A DNA stretch of 64,000 bases from positions 1-64,000 of the forward strand of contig JBEBJA010000108.1 of the NCBI GenBank assembly GCA_040080145.1, in the 5' to 3' direction. Within the stretch, counting starts at the first letter, position 1; every line of letters starts with the position of its first letter. This document shows, piece by piece, positions 32,593 to 39,872 of this stretch. This stretch comes from JANXVY01 sp040080145 (GTDB lineage Bacteria; Pseudomonadota; Alphaproteobacteria; Rhizobiales; Hyphomicrobiaceae). The position numbers and the translations under genes are program-made. Under the pieces are notes generated by a model that was given only the letters and a program-made list of their open reading frames with translations, was not told where the DNA came from and did not search any database.

Positions 32593-35286
32593 TCAGTTGA
32601 TGCGAAGTGTCGCTCTGACAATCGAGGGATCGTCGCTGCTCATGGAAATGACGAAGCCAAGGTCCCGGCACATTGCAAGCATGGTCGTATTGTGGGCCAG
32701 CACTTCACCGTAGATTTGCTGCAGACCGGATGCGCGGGCGTAGTCGATCATCTGGGTCATGAGCGCCCATCCCAGGCCCTTGCCCTTCAGATCGGAGCGG
32801 ACGAGGACGCCGTATTCGCCGGTCACGAAATCTGGGTCGGCAATGAACCGGGCGACGCCAAGCAGCGCACCGCTCTTTTTGGAGATCGCGACGAAGGCTA
32901 TTTCGCGGGCGTAGTCGATCTGGGTCAGGCGAGCAAGAAAGGCGTGTGATAGCGACACATTGGGCGAAAAGAATCGGAGACGGACGTCGTCCTTGTCGAT
33001 CTTTTCGAAGAAGGCGGCATAGAGCGCTTCGTCCTCGGGGCGGATCGGGCGAATCAGAATTTCTCCCAGGCCAGCGGGTGCCAGTTCGGGCCGGGCGACC
33101 GTGCGTTCCCATTCGCTGGGGTAGGGCCGGATGGCCAGCGGCGTGCGCGGCGTCGTCGTTTCATCGGCAATGCGGACGCGGGCATCGAGGGCGATGACGC
33201 CCTTCTCGTCGGCCAGTAGCGGATTGATGTCGATCTCGCGGATTTCGGGGTGGCGGGCCGCAAGATAACTCAGGCGGACGAGGGTCATCGCAATAGCGTC
33301 GATGTCGGCTCGCGGGCGGTCGCGATAGCCCTGGAGCAGTTTCCAAACGCGGGTCTGGGCCATCAAGTCACGGGCGAGATTGAGGTCCAGCGGCGGGAGC
33401 GCCTGGGCCGTGTCGCGGATGACCTCAACGCCGGTTCCGCCAGTGCCGAAGGTGACGAGCGGGCCGAAGGTTTCATCAACGCTGATGCCGAGCAGGAGTT
33501 CGTGTGCGCCAGGGCGGCGGATCATGGGCTGAATTGTGAAGCCTGAAATGCGGGCATCGGGTTTGCGTTCGCCGACCCGCACCAGCATTTGTTCCGCCGC
33601 ATCTCGGACCTGGGTTGGCGTTTCAAGGTTGATGCGGACGCCGCCAACATCGGATTTGTGCGAAATGTCGATGGAAAGAATCTTGAGGACGCATGCGCCA
33701 TGTTGAGCGATCAGCGCTGCGGCCATTTCCCCGGCCTGCTCGGGCGAAGTTGCAATCTGCGTCGGGGTGATCGGAATCTCATACGCGCTCAGCAGATCCT
33801 TCGCCTCGATTTCTGTCAGCATGGTGCGTCCGCTTGCGAGGGCTGAGGCGATCAGCGGGGCGGCAGGTCCGCCGTCTTTGAAAATGGCGTCTGGCAGTGA
33901 CGGCGGCGTGGTCATCAGTTCAAGCTGGGCACGACGATGGCGGACAAGGTACCAGAACGCTTCGACGGCGTTGGCGGGGGTGTCAAAGGTCGGAATGCCG
34001 TGGGCTGCGAAATAGTCGCGCGACGGGGCGGCGGCTGTGACGCCAAGCCAGTTTGTGAGGACCGGCTTGTCGCGTTTTCCGGCTGCGCGGCGTGCTTCAA
34101 GGGCGCGGGTAACAGCGTGGGCTGCATCAAGGCTGGGGTTCAATGCCGTCGGGCAATTGAGAACGAGAGTTGCGTCGATGGCGGGATCGTCAAGGACGGC
34201 ATCGACGGCGGCTTCAAAGCGCTTGGCATCGGCGTCGCCAATAATATCGACGGGATTGGCGCGGGACCAGGTGGCTGGCAGGGCCGCATCGAGACGGGCG
34301 ATGGTGGACGGCGAGAGGGCAGCGGCGTCGATGCCGAAGTCGCCCAGGCGGTCGGCGGCAAGCACACCTGCGCCGCCGCCGTTGGTGATGATTGCAAGAC
34401 GTTCGCCCGACAAGCGCGGGTTTTTCGCCAGGACTTCGGCAGCGCTGAACAGTTCCGACATCTCTTGGACCCGCAGCAGTCCGGACCGGCGGAACGCGGC
34501 TTCATAGGCTTTGTCAGCTCCGGCCAGAGCACCCGTGTGGGAGAGGGCAGCCGTTGCGCCCGAGGCATGTCTGCCGGACTTGATGACAATGACTGGCTTG
34601 GAGCGGGCGGCCCGACGGGCGGCTGACATGAACTTGGGGGCGGCGGTAATGGACTCGAGGTACATCAAGATGGCGTGGCTCTCGCGGTCGCCGGCGAGGT
34701 AGTCGAGCAGGTCGCCAACATCGACGTCTGCCATGTCGCCCATCGAAACGACGTGGGAAAAACCGATTCCGCGGCTGACGGCCCAATCGACGATGCCGGT
34801 GATCAGCGCGCCCGACTGGGACAGAAACGCAAGCTTGCCGGGCGCTGGTGCGACGTGGGAAAACGTGGCGTTGACGCCGATCGGCGGCAACATGAGGCCG
34901 AGGCAATTGGGGCCTTGGATGCGCAGAAGATAGGGCTTGGCGGCATCGAGCATCGCCTGTTTCAAGGGGCCGCGTAATCCAGCAGTTATGACGACGGCGG
35001 CACGGCAGCCCTTGCGTCCGAGTTCGCCGATGATGCCGGGCACGGTGTCGGGCGGCGTTGAAATAACGGCGAGATCGGGGACGCCGGGAAGGGCTGCAAT
35101 GGATGCGTAGCTTAGGCGGCCGGACACTTCGGCATGACCGGGGTTGACGAGCCAGATGTCGCCCTTAAATCCCCCTGCGAGGAGATTGCGGGTCACGATC
35201 GCCCCGACCGCCTTGGGACGGTCGCTCGCGCCGATCATAGCGATTGAGCGCGGCGCAAGGAGCATTTCAAGATTGCGTATGGTCAT
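32593..35286 (-). CDS. ADP-forming acyl-CoA synthetase fused to a GNAT protein acetyltransferase
   Basis: This 897-aa protein joins an ADP-forming acetyl/acyl-CoA synthetase (CoA-binding domain from residue ~8 with MIGASDRPKAVG, ligase-CoA domain, ATP-grasp domain from ~residue 480) to a C-terminal GNAT domain (about residues 725-895, ending with RSDLKGKGLGWALM). The same architecture is known in bacterial Pat-type lysine acetyltransferases, in which the synthetase part is usually a sensor. Whether this one keeps synthetase activity is not clear: the GGAGVLAADRLG stretch is intact, but the catalytic His was not checked. A perfect FNR/FixK box lies 65 nt upstream. Confidence 0.92.
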   Translation of the reverse strand: MTIRNLEMLLAPRSIAMIGASDRPKAVGAIVTRNLLAGGFKGDIWLVNPGHAEVSGRLSYASIAALPGVPDLAVISTPPDTVPGIIGELGRKGCRAAVVITAGLRGPLKQAMLDAAKPYLLRIQGPNCLGLMLPPIGVNATFSHVAPAPGKLAFLSQSGALITGIVDWAVSRGIGFSHVVSMGDMADVDVGDLLDYLAGDRESHAILMYLESITAAPKFMSAARRAARSKPVIVIKSGRHASGATAALSHTGALAGADKAYEAAFRRSGLLRVQEMSELFSAAEVLAKNPRLSGERLAIITNGGGAGVLAADRLGDFGIDAAALSPSTIARLDAALPATWSRANPVDIIGDADAKRFEAAVDAVLDDPAIDATLVLNCPTALNPSLDAAHAVTRALEARRAAGKRDKPVLTNWLGVTAAAPSRDYFAAHGIPTFDTPANAVEAFWYLVRHRRAQLELMTTPPSLPDAIFKDGGPAAPLIASALASGRTMLTEIEAKDLLSAYEIPITPTQIATSPEQAGEMAAALIAQHGACVLKILSIDISHKSDVGGVRINLETPTQVRDAAEQMLVRVGERKPDARISGFTIQPMIRRPGAHELLLGISVDETFGPLVTFGTGGTGVEVIRDTAQALPPLDLNLARDLMAQTRVWKLLQGYRDRPRADIDAIAMTLVRLSYLAARHPEIREIDINPLLADEKGVIALDARVRIADETTTPRTPLAIRPYPSEWERTVARPELAPAGLGEILIRPIRPEDEALYAAFFEKIDKDDVRLRFFSPNVSLSHAFLARLTQIDYAREIAFVAISKKSGALLGVARFIADPDFVTGEYGVLVRSDLKGKGLGWALMTQMIDYARASGLQQIYGEVLAHNTTMLAMCRDLGFVISMSSDDPSIVRATLRIN

Positions 35287-35350
35287 GGGGAAAGCTGACT
35301 TTTCTCAATTCAGGTACGAGCACACTTGCAGGCGGGATCGCAGGCGAGCC

Positions 35351-35364
35351 TTGATGCCAATCAA
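35351..35364. promoter_or_regulatory. Perfect FNR/FixK box between divergent genes
   Basis: TTGAT-GCCA-ATCAA is an exact consensus match. It is 65 nt from the start of the minus-strand acyl-CoA synthetase/acetyltransferase gene and 70 nt from the plus-strand gene at 35434, so one site could serve both promoters. Confidence 0.88.
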
Positions 35365-35433
35365 AGCTGCATGGCGGCAATGCTGTCAGGCTTACAGGTG
35401 TGTTTGCATGGCAATGTGACGACGGAGGCGGTG

Positions 35434-35865
35434 ATGAGTGGCGGCGTGAAGCCAAACGGTAAACTAGGCAAGACCGTTCCATTGCAGCGGATACGGCTGG
35501 AACTGGCGCGCGACCCGGATTTTCCAGACGGCAGCCGCGAGCACGGCTATGATCTGATCGCGCCGCTCGATGCTGACGGCCACATCTCCGCCGCAGGCTG
35601 GAAAGCCGACCGCGATCATTGCCGCGTGCGCCGGTTCTGGGGACATGAGGGCGAGCAGATCGGTCATATTCTCCATAAGCCGGGTGGCACTGGCGGGATA
35701 TGGGCCTTTCATTACGATATTCGCGGCGGCGGCAAAGACGCTGCCGACGAGAGCGGCTTCCACTTCGAAACGCATGTGTTCAAGCCAGGCGAATACGTGT
35801 CGATCAAGGAGCAGGACGGCGAAATGCGGACGTTCAGGGTGGTGGCAGTTGTCGATCTCGATTGA
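35434..35865 (+). CDS. Conserved-looking hypothetical protein, 143 aa
   Basis: I do not recognise the family. The protein is soluble and beta-rich, with motifs VPLQRIRLELARDPDFPDGS (residues ~15-34), GYDLIAPLDADGHI and FHFETHVFKPGEYVSIKEQ near the end. GGAGG lies 8 nt before the ATG at 35434. It is first in an operon with a universal stress protein 11 nt downstream and is behind a perfect FNR/FixK box. That context argues for a function in low oxygen or energy stress, but nothing in the sequence identifies the reaction. Confidence 0.8.
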   Translation: MSGGVKPNGKLGKTVPLQRIRLELARDPDFPDGSREHGYDLIAPLDADGHISAAGWKADRDHCRVRRFWGHEGEQIGHILHKPGGTGGIWAFHYDIRGGGKDAADESGFHFETHVFKPGEYVSIKEQDGEMRTFRVVAVVDLD

Positions 35866-35876
35866 GGGACAGGTTC

Positions 35877-36731
35877 ATGACGTACAAAACAATCCTGGTT
35901 CATTTCGAGAGCGAAGCGCAGATCAAGGGTGTGCTCGACTATGTGATTGCGCTGGCGCGGGCGCACGGCGCGCATGTGATCGGGGTGGCGGTCCTGCCAT
36001 CTTATTACAAAGTGCCAGCGTCGGAGGTTGGAACGACGGCCCTCATTGAGGATGTCCGGGACCAGTTCCGCGCAACGACGGCAGCGGCCATGCGGGCGGC
36101 ATTTGAGAAAGCGCTTGGACAGGAGACGTTTGGGAGCGAGTGGCGGCTGATTGATCCGGGATTTCGCGCGACAATCGAGAGCGTTGCGGACCTCGGCAAT
36201 GCGGCAGATCTCATTGTCGTGAGGCAGGAACTGCACGGCGAGCATGATGAGGGGTATCGCGACGGCTTGGGCTTGCTGGCCGTTTTGACGGGGCGGCCCG
36301 TGCTGTTGCTGCCGCACAAGGAGATTCCGGCTGCACCGCCACAGACTGTTGTGGTCGCCTGGGACGGCAGTCAAAAGGCAGCACGCGCGGTGTTCGACGC
36401 ACTTCCGCTCCTGCAGAACGCCGCGCGGGTGACGCTGATTGCGGTTCGTGAGCGCGACGCACTTGGTGGCACCGGAAGTGACATACGCCGACAGCAGGGC
36501 AACGATCTTCGCGATGCACTCTTGCGGCACGGGGTGGAAGCGGCTGTCCCTGTCGAACTGCTGTTTGAGGACGACGTTGCCCAGAGCCTGCTTGCGGGCG
36601 CAACGGCACGCCACGCGGACCTGCTGGTCCTGGGCGGTTATGGTCATTCGCGCTTGCGGGAGTGGGTCTTCGGCGGCGTCACGCGCTCGGTGCTTCGGCA
36701 TATGACGACGCCGGTTTTGCTGTCGCATTAG
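35877..36731 (+). CDS. Tandem-domain universal stress protein
   Basis: The 284-aa protein has two UspA domains, as at 29322. The first begins MTYKTILVHFESEAQIKGVL; the second begins near residue 155 (QTVVVAWDGSQKAARAV) and ends GGYGHSRLREWVFGGVTRSVL, an ATP-binding type motif. The start ATG at 35877 is 11 nt after the upstream hypothetical gene, within the operon served by the perfect FNR/FixK box. It is followed by a periplasmic thioredoxin-like gene. Confidence 0.93.
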   Translation: MTYKTILVHFESEAQIKGVLDYVIALARAHGAHVIGVAVLPSYYKVPASEVGTTALIEDVRDQFRATTAAAMRAAFEKALGQETFGSEWRLIDPGFRATIESVADLGNAADLIVVRQELHGEHDEGYRDGLGLLAVLTGRPVLLLPHKEIPAAPPQTVVVAWDGSQKAARAVFDALPLLQNAARVTLIAVRERDALGGTGSDIRRQQGNDLRDALLRHGVEAAVPVELLFEDDVAQSLLAGATARHADLLVLGGYGHSRLREWVFGGVTRSVLRHMTTPVLLSH

Positions 36732-36762
36732 GCTGCGGCGACTCTTTTAAAAGGTCTGCAAC

Positions 36763-37239
36763 ATGTTCGGCAAACTTCTTTCCCTGTCGCTCGTTCTTAT
36801 GCTGAGTTCCACGGTGTCACTGGCGGCGAAAGATCTTGAGCCGCAGATTTATTATTTCGGCGCGGCGGGCTGTGACTACTGCACAAACGGGCTGGCGTAT
36901 ATCAAGCGCTACAAAGCAGCCGATGCGCGGGTGCAGTATCGCGAGTTCGATATTATCACCAGTTCGGACGATGCAGAGGCGTTTGTGCGCGTCGTCAACG
37001 CGATCGGACTTTCCGATCCACGGGTGCCGATGGCAATTATCGGACACCATGTGTTCGTGGGCTATGAAGGCGATGACACGACGGGGGAAGAGATAAGGCT
37101 GGCAGTTGAGCAGTGCCGGTCGAGCGGCTGCACCGATGTGGTGAAGGGGGTCTTGTCGTTCGGCCCGGAGATTGCGGGCGCAGCGGTGAAGTGGATCGTC
37201 AACCGGCGGGCGGCCAAATTCGCGACCACGCGGCAGTGA
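36763..37239 (+). CDS. Periplasmic thioredoxin/glutaredoxin-like protein
   Basis: The 158-aa protein has a signal peptide (hydrophobic residues 5-20, cleavage near SLAAKD), a thioredoxin-fold active site CDYC at 37-40 and a cis-Pro type loop (RVPMAIIG near residue 89). Two further Cys (CRSSGC near 120-125) could form a structural disulfide. The active-site sequence differs from DsbA (CPHC) and thioredoxin (CGPC), so the partner is unknown. It follows the universal stress protein gene by 31 nt and is likely part of the same FixK-controlled run. Confidence 0.75.
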   Translation: MFGKLLSLSLVLMLSSTVSLAAKDLEPQIYYFGAAGCDYCTNGLAYIKRYKAADARVQYREFDIITSSDDAEAFVRVVNAIGLSDPRVPMAIIGHHVFVGYEGDDTTGEEIRLAVEQCRSSGCTDVVKGVLSFGPEIAGAAVKWIVNRRAAKFATTRQ

Positions 37240-37262
37240 CGCGGATGGGACCGGTATAAGAG

Positions 37263-37379
37263 ATGGTCCGGCTCATTGTCGTGAGGATTTTCTGGGCAAT
37301 CCTCGTGATTTGGCTGTTTTCGGAGGCCACTGAAGTTTTTACCGAAGACACCGGCTTGCTTTGGCGCGTTACTTTTTGA
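37263..37379 (+). CDS. Candidate small membrane protein, 38 aa
   Basis: The frame starts MVRLIVVRIFWAILVIWLF, a clean membrane helix, then an acidic tail ending WRVTF and TGA. AAGAG lies just before the ATG at 37263. It follows the thioredoxin-like gene by 23 nt and its last 11 nt overlap the end of the convergent cytochrome c gene. The helix and spacing suggest a real gene, with no known function. Confidence 0.45.
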   Translation: MVRLIVVRIFWAILVIWLFSEATEVFTEDTGLLWRVTF

Positions 37380-37683
37380 GGCTGGCGATATAGGCGGCGA
37401 CGTCTTCACGATCATCGGTCGGCAGCATCAGGTTGGGCATCGTGGGGTGAGGCGTTTGGAGCCAGACTTTAATCGCGAGTTCGGTCATGCCCGGGGTCGC
37501 GGCAATCTTGTCAAACGCGGGGCTTTCAAGCCGGGGCGAGGGCTCGCCGACATTGATTGCATGGCATTCGGCGCACAACCTATCTGCGATGGAACGTCCC
37601 CGCTCGACATCGCCGGTTGGCTGGGCGCTGGCCGAAACCGTCAGGACTGCGAGGCAGGCGAGGACGGCGGGGAAGCGGACCAT
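37369..37683 (-). CDS. Small periplasmic cytochrome c
   Basis: The 104-aa protein has a signal peptide (residues 1-20, ending SASA) and one heme site, CAECH at 37-41. PTMPNLMLP near residues 80-87 offers a Met axial ligand. It is a class I, short monoheme cytochrome, likely an electron donor to an oxidase such as the cbb3 enzyme encoded in this window; this is inference. It lies 15 nt downstream of the hypothetical gene at 37699 and in the same operon as fixK. Confidence 0.9.
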   Translation of the reverse strand: MVRFPAVLACLAVLTVSASAQPTGDVERGRSIADRLCAECHAINVGEPSPRLESPAFDKIAATPGMTELAIKVWLQTPHPTMPNLMLPTDDREDVAAYIASLKK

Positions 37684-37698
37684 TGCTGGTCTCCGTGG

Positions 37699-38271
37699 TT
37701 AAGAGGGAAGACGGACGGAAAACTCGTGCGTTTGGAGGTCGTGTTTGCCATGGCGCAACAACAGGCGGGCGCCCAGTGCGTGCTGTTTTGCCGTTCCAGA
37801 TGCCACGAGCAAAATTGTGCGCCCCTGCTCGATGGACGTAGTTATCGACCGGCTAAGATCGGGCCGGATCCACTCAGGGGTCTTGATGTGGGGGTCGACA
37901 GTTTCAAACAAGCCGGCTGCGCGCTGGCCACACCGCATGGCCACCGGCTCGGTGCCTGCCAATTTGATTCGGCGCTGCGGTTCGGCCCACAGATCTGCAA
38001 GTGCTCGCTCCAGACCATCGCGGCCTTTTTGAACATTTACTGCGTCGAGAATGTCTGACGGCTGGCCAAACATGCAAAACTGGCTGGCGGTGAACCCATT
38101 TAAAATCAGATCATGAGCAGCCTGGACCAGTACTTCTGGCTCATCGAAGGCGAGAAGGGAGATCCGGTGTCTGATCAAACCATCGTCCACTGCAGCCTTG
38201 CTCCGGCTCTCGGTTTGGGCTGGCTTTACAGGCCGTTCGGGCCGGACAAGCACAGTTCTATCGGGATACAT
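37699..38271 (-). CDS. Hypothetical protein, 190 aa, in the fixK operon
   Basis: No confident family. The protein is soluble; residues ~37-72 (ISLLAFDEPEVLVQAAHDLI then NGFTASQFCMFG) and the end (ILLVASGTAKQHALGARLLL then HGKHDLQTHEF) look like the two halves of a ferredoxin-like stress-protein fold, as in YflT or DUF1269 proteins, but this is weak. It lies 10 nt after fixK and 15 nt before a cytochrome c gene, so it is co-transcribed with both. Confidence 0.7.
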   Translation of the reverse strand: MYPDRTVLVRPERPVKPAQTESRSKAAVDDGLIRHRISLLAFDEPEVLVQAAHDLILNGFTASQFCMFGQPSDILDAVNVQKGRDGLERALADLWAEPQRRIKLAGTEPVAMRCGQRAAGLFETVDPHIKTPEWIRPDLSRSITTSIEQGRTILLVASGTAKQHALGARLLLRHGKHDLQTHEFSVRLPS

Positions 38272-38281
38272 GGGAATGGCC

Positions 38282-38998
38282 TCACGCTAGCTCTGCACCG
38301 TCTGCCAACGCCCGCAACTCTGCAATATCGCGCAGACGGATCGTAGTTCCTTGATCAATCTCAAGGACACCGCACGCTTTGAGCTTTGAGAAGGTGCGGC
38401 TGACGGTTTCAATCGTCAGACCCAGAAAGTCACCGATGTCTGCGCGGGTCATTGGAAGTTCAATCGTCGACGGGTCGCGGTCACGGGCGCGATTGCGTTG
38501 CGAGAGGGCCAGCAGAAACGTCACGAGCCGTTCTGTTGCGCTGCGCTGGACGACGCAGACCAGATGATCGCGAATGGCGGTCAGTTCCTGGGTCAAGGCT
38601 TCGCAGATCTTTACCGCAATCGCTGGTTCGTTCCGCAAGATGCTGCGCAGTGAGGAGACGGGGAGGCAGCGAACGCGGGTGGCGACCGTCGCCTGGGCAT
38701 TACAGGCCTCAACGGGACCAAGGCCCAAGCCGATCATGTCGCCGCCGTATGCAAAATCAATGACTTGGCGGCGGCCATCCGGCAACACCTTGTAGAGGCA
38801 GACCGCGCCGGTCACAACCTGATAGACGTGTGTCTTGGCCTCACCCTCGGTGAACAGGTGGTCCTTTGCTTCGACGCCGCGGAGTGGGGCACCGGCCATA
38901 TGATCCGCCAGCGTCGTTTGACGTAAGGGTTTGGACTGAAATGGCAAAATGGGTGCCCGGCCTTCGGAGACATTGTAGTCTTCGCGCATCGTCAGCAT
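38282..38998 (-). CDS. fixK: FixK-type Crp/FNR-family regulator
   Basis: The 238-aa protein has a cyclic-nucleotide-type sensor domain (~25-150) and a winged helix-turn-helix (~180-225). The recognition helix carries E197, S200 and R201 (ETVSR), the residues that read TTGAT-N4-ATCAA. No Cys occurs before residue 67, so the N-terminal iron-sulfur cluster of true FNR is absent; this fits FixK, which answers to a separate oxygen-sensing system. Cys occur at 67, 99, 111, 132 and 148. Six candidate target boxes lie in the window. It heads an operon with a hypothetical gene and a cytochrome c. Confidence 0.88.
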   Translation of the reverse strand: MLTMREDYNVSEGRAPILPFQSKPLRQTTLADHMAGAPLRGVEAKDHLFTEGEAKTHVYQVVTGAVCLYKVLPDGRRQVIDFAYGGDMIGLGLGPVEACNAQATVATRVRCLPVSSLRSILRNEPAIAVKICEALTQELTAIRDHLVCVVQRSATERLVTFLLALSQRNRARDRDPSTIELPMTRADIGDFLGLTIETVSRTFSKLKACGVLEIDQGTTIRLRDIAELRALADGAELA

Positions 38999-39142
38999 AA
39001 ACTGCTCCCATTGCTTCCACTATCATTCGATGGGAGGACCAAACCACCCACACGTTGCAGGCCTTTGCCGGTGCTGTGGCAGTTTGTGTCAAATTGTGTG
39101 CTAGGTAGTCCCTGCTGTGATTTTGGATGGCTGCGAGACGAC

Positions 39143-39868
39143 ATGACTCACATTCTCGTCGTGGACGACGACGATCAGGTGCGAAAACTGCTGAGAAGCC
39201 GGTTCGAAAAGGACGGCTTCTCCGTCTCGGAAGCCTGTAATGCAGTTGAACTGCGGGCGGGCCTTGAGACGCATGCCGTCGATCTGATTACGCTTGACCT
39301 GACGCTGGGCCGCGATGACGGGCTGGCACTTGCCCGCGAAATCCGCGCCAGCCGGAATGTGCCAATCATCATGATTTCGGCCAAGGACGACGAAATCGAC
39401 CGGGTCGTGGGGCTTGAGCTGGGGGCGGACGATTATATTGTCAAGCCGTTCAGCCCGCGTGAAGTCGTGGCGCGCGTCAAGGCCGTACTGCGGCGGTATG
39501 GAGCGGACGCTCCACCGGCAGCGCAGAACACTAACGGCGAGGTTTGCGGGACACGACTGTCATTCGACGGCGGGGTTTTAGATACGGCACGCCGCGAGCT
39601 TGTTGCACCGGCTGGGACTGCGATCGCGTTGACGACAACCGAGTTCAATCTGCTCGAATTGTTTCTAAGGCATCCCCAGCGCGTTATGAGCCGCGACGAG
39701 ATTATGAACCAATTGAAAGGGCATGACTGGAGCGCGTTCGACCGGTCGGTCGACTCGGCCATCGCACGTTTACGCAAGAAGATCGAGCCCGACGCCGATA
39801 GACCTAGGCACATCAAAACGGTTCGCAGCATCGGCTATGTGTTTTCAAGCGACGTGCGAAAGGTCTGA
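39143..39868 (+). CDS. OmpR-family response regulator
   Basis: The 241-aa protein has a receiver domain at residues 1-120 (ILVVDDDD at the start, phosphoacceptor in LITLDLTLG, the conserved Lys in YIVKPFSP) and a winged-helix OmpR DNA-binding domain at ~145-240 (LTTTEFNLLELFL, RSVDSAIARLRKKIE, TVRSIGYVF). The ATG at 39143 fits the family start. It is divergent from fixK and convergent with the hybrid kinase at 39873, 4 nt apart at their ends. It may regulate fixK, though no site is identified. Confidence 0.93.
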   Translation: MTHILVVDDDDQVRKLLRSRFEKDGFSVSEACNAVELRAGLETHAVDLITLDLTLGRDDGLALAREIRASRNVPIIMISAKDDEIDRVVGLELGADDYIVKPFSPREVVARVKAVLRRYGADAPPAAQNTNGEVCGTRLSFDGGVLDTARRELVAPAGTAIALTTTEFNLLELFLRHPQRVMSRDEIMNQLKGHDWSAFDRSVDSAIARLRKKIEPDADRPRHIKTVRSIGYVFSSDVRKV

Positions 39869-39872
39869 CGGA

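Noticed and set aside
39080..39110. FNR-type box between fixK and the response regulator (TTTGTGTCAAATTGTGTG)
   Set aside because: Symmetry and spacing do not fit TTGAT-N4-ATCAA.
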